A stretch of DNA of 64,000 nt from Gemmatimonadota bacterium. Lineage in GTDB: Bacteria; Gemmatimonadota; Gemmatimonadetes; Gemmatimonadales; Gemmatimonadaceae. The DNA lies in NCBI GenBank assembly GCA_016194585.1, contig JACQBG010000026.1, forward strand, positions 89,098 to 153,097, given 5' to 3'. Below, in pieces: positions 63,801 through 64,000 of the stretch (within the stretch, counting starts at the first letter, position 1; each line of letters starts with the position of its first letter). The translations under genes and the position numbers were made by a program. Below the pieces are notes generated by a model, which made no database searches, had not been told where the DNA came from, and was given only the letters and a program-made list of their open reading frames with translations.

Positions 63801-64000
63801 GGTCGGGCGCGCAGCGCTCGCTCCGTCGGGCCTGCGGCTTACACGCCACGAGCCTCGCGCCTGCTCGGCGCGAGTCTCTCGCTACGCCGCGGGCCCTCCT
63901 CCGCGAGCGCTGCGCGCCCTCCCTGCCAAGCTGACGCTGCGCGCTGTCCCGGCCATGGTGAGGGCGCGCGCGAATCAGGGCTCGACGCGATGGCCCCCGC
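63801..64000 (+). repeat. Structured dispersed repeat, copy D (truncated by window end)
   Basis: Identical ggcttacacgccacgagcctcgcgcctgctcggcgcgagtctctcgctacgccgcgggcc core; 17-bp perfect stem GGGCGCGCAGCGCTCGC / GCGAGCGCTGCGCGCCC. Confidence 0.9.

Noticed and set aside
1-64000. tRNA or rRNA genes
   Set aside because: None recognised by eye; a tRNAscan-SE/Infernal run would be needed to exclude them

Overview
High-GC bacterial chromosome segment. The gene families suggest Gemmatimonadota or a relative, but this is inference and no rRNA is present to test it. Gene density is high and translational coupling (ATGA/GTGA overlaps) is common. Content includes secreted peptidases (S46, S9, GGT, CocE/NonD), a sugar-active cluster, VapBC, an LTA-synthase-like sulfatase/TPR + YaiO + rsmD operon, an arginase + archaeal-type ornithine cyclodeaminase pair, and a heme-copper oxidase-superfamily operon. 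A lower-GC accessory island lies at about 36.6-42.4 kb. It carries an IS701-like remnant, an intact IS5/IS427-type element with CTAG duplication, and two related copies of an undescribed secreted-protein gene pair. Main observations: (1) a structured dispersed repeat of about 250 bp in four same-strand copies, with stem covariation between copies and 11-bp / 14-15-bp tandem repeats at its edges; (2) a heme-copper operon whose subunit I appears to lack the catalytic cross-linked Tyr and whose gene order matches NorSY-SenC-orf1 NO reductases, next to a Cys-rich Rrf2 (NsrR-like) regulator and a divergent cytochrome b-ferredoxin-MvhD fusion; (3) a shared palindromic operator upstream of marR, yceI and a distant pirin gene. 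All calls come from reading the sequence and the supplied translations; no database search was run.
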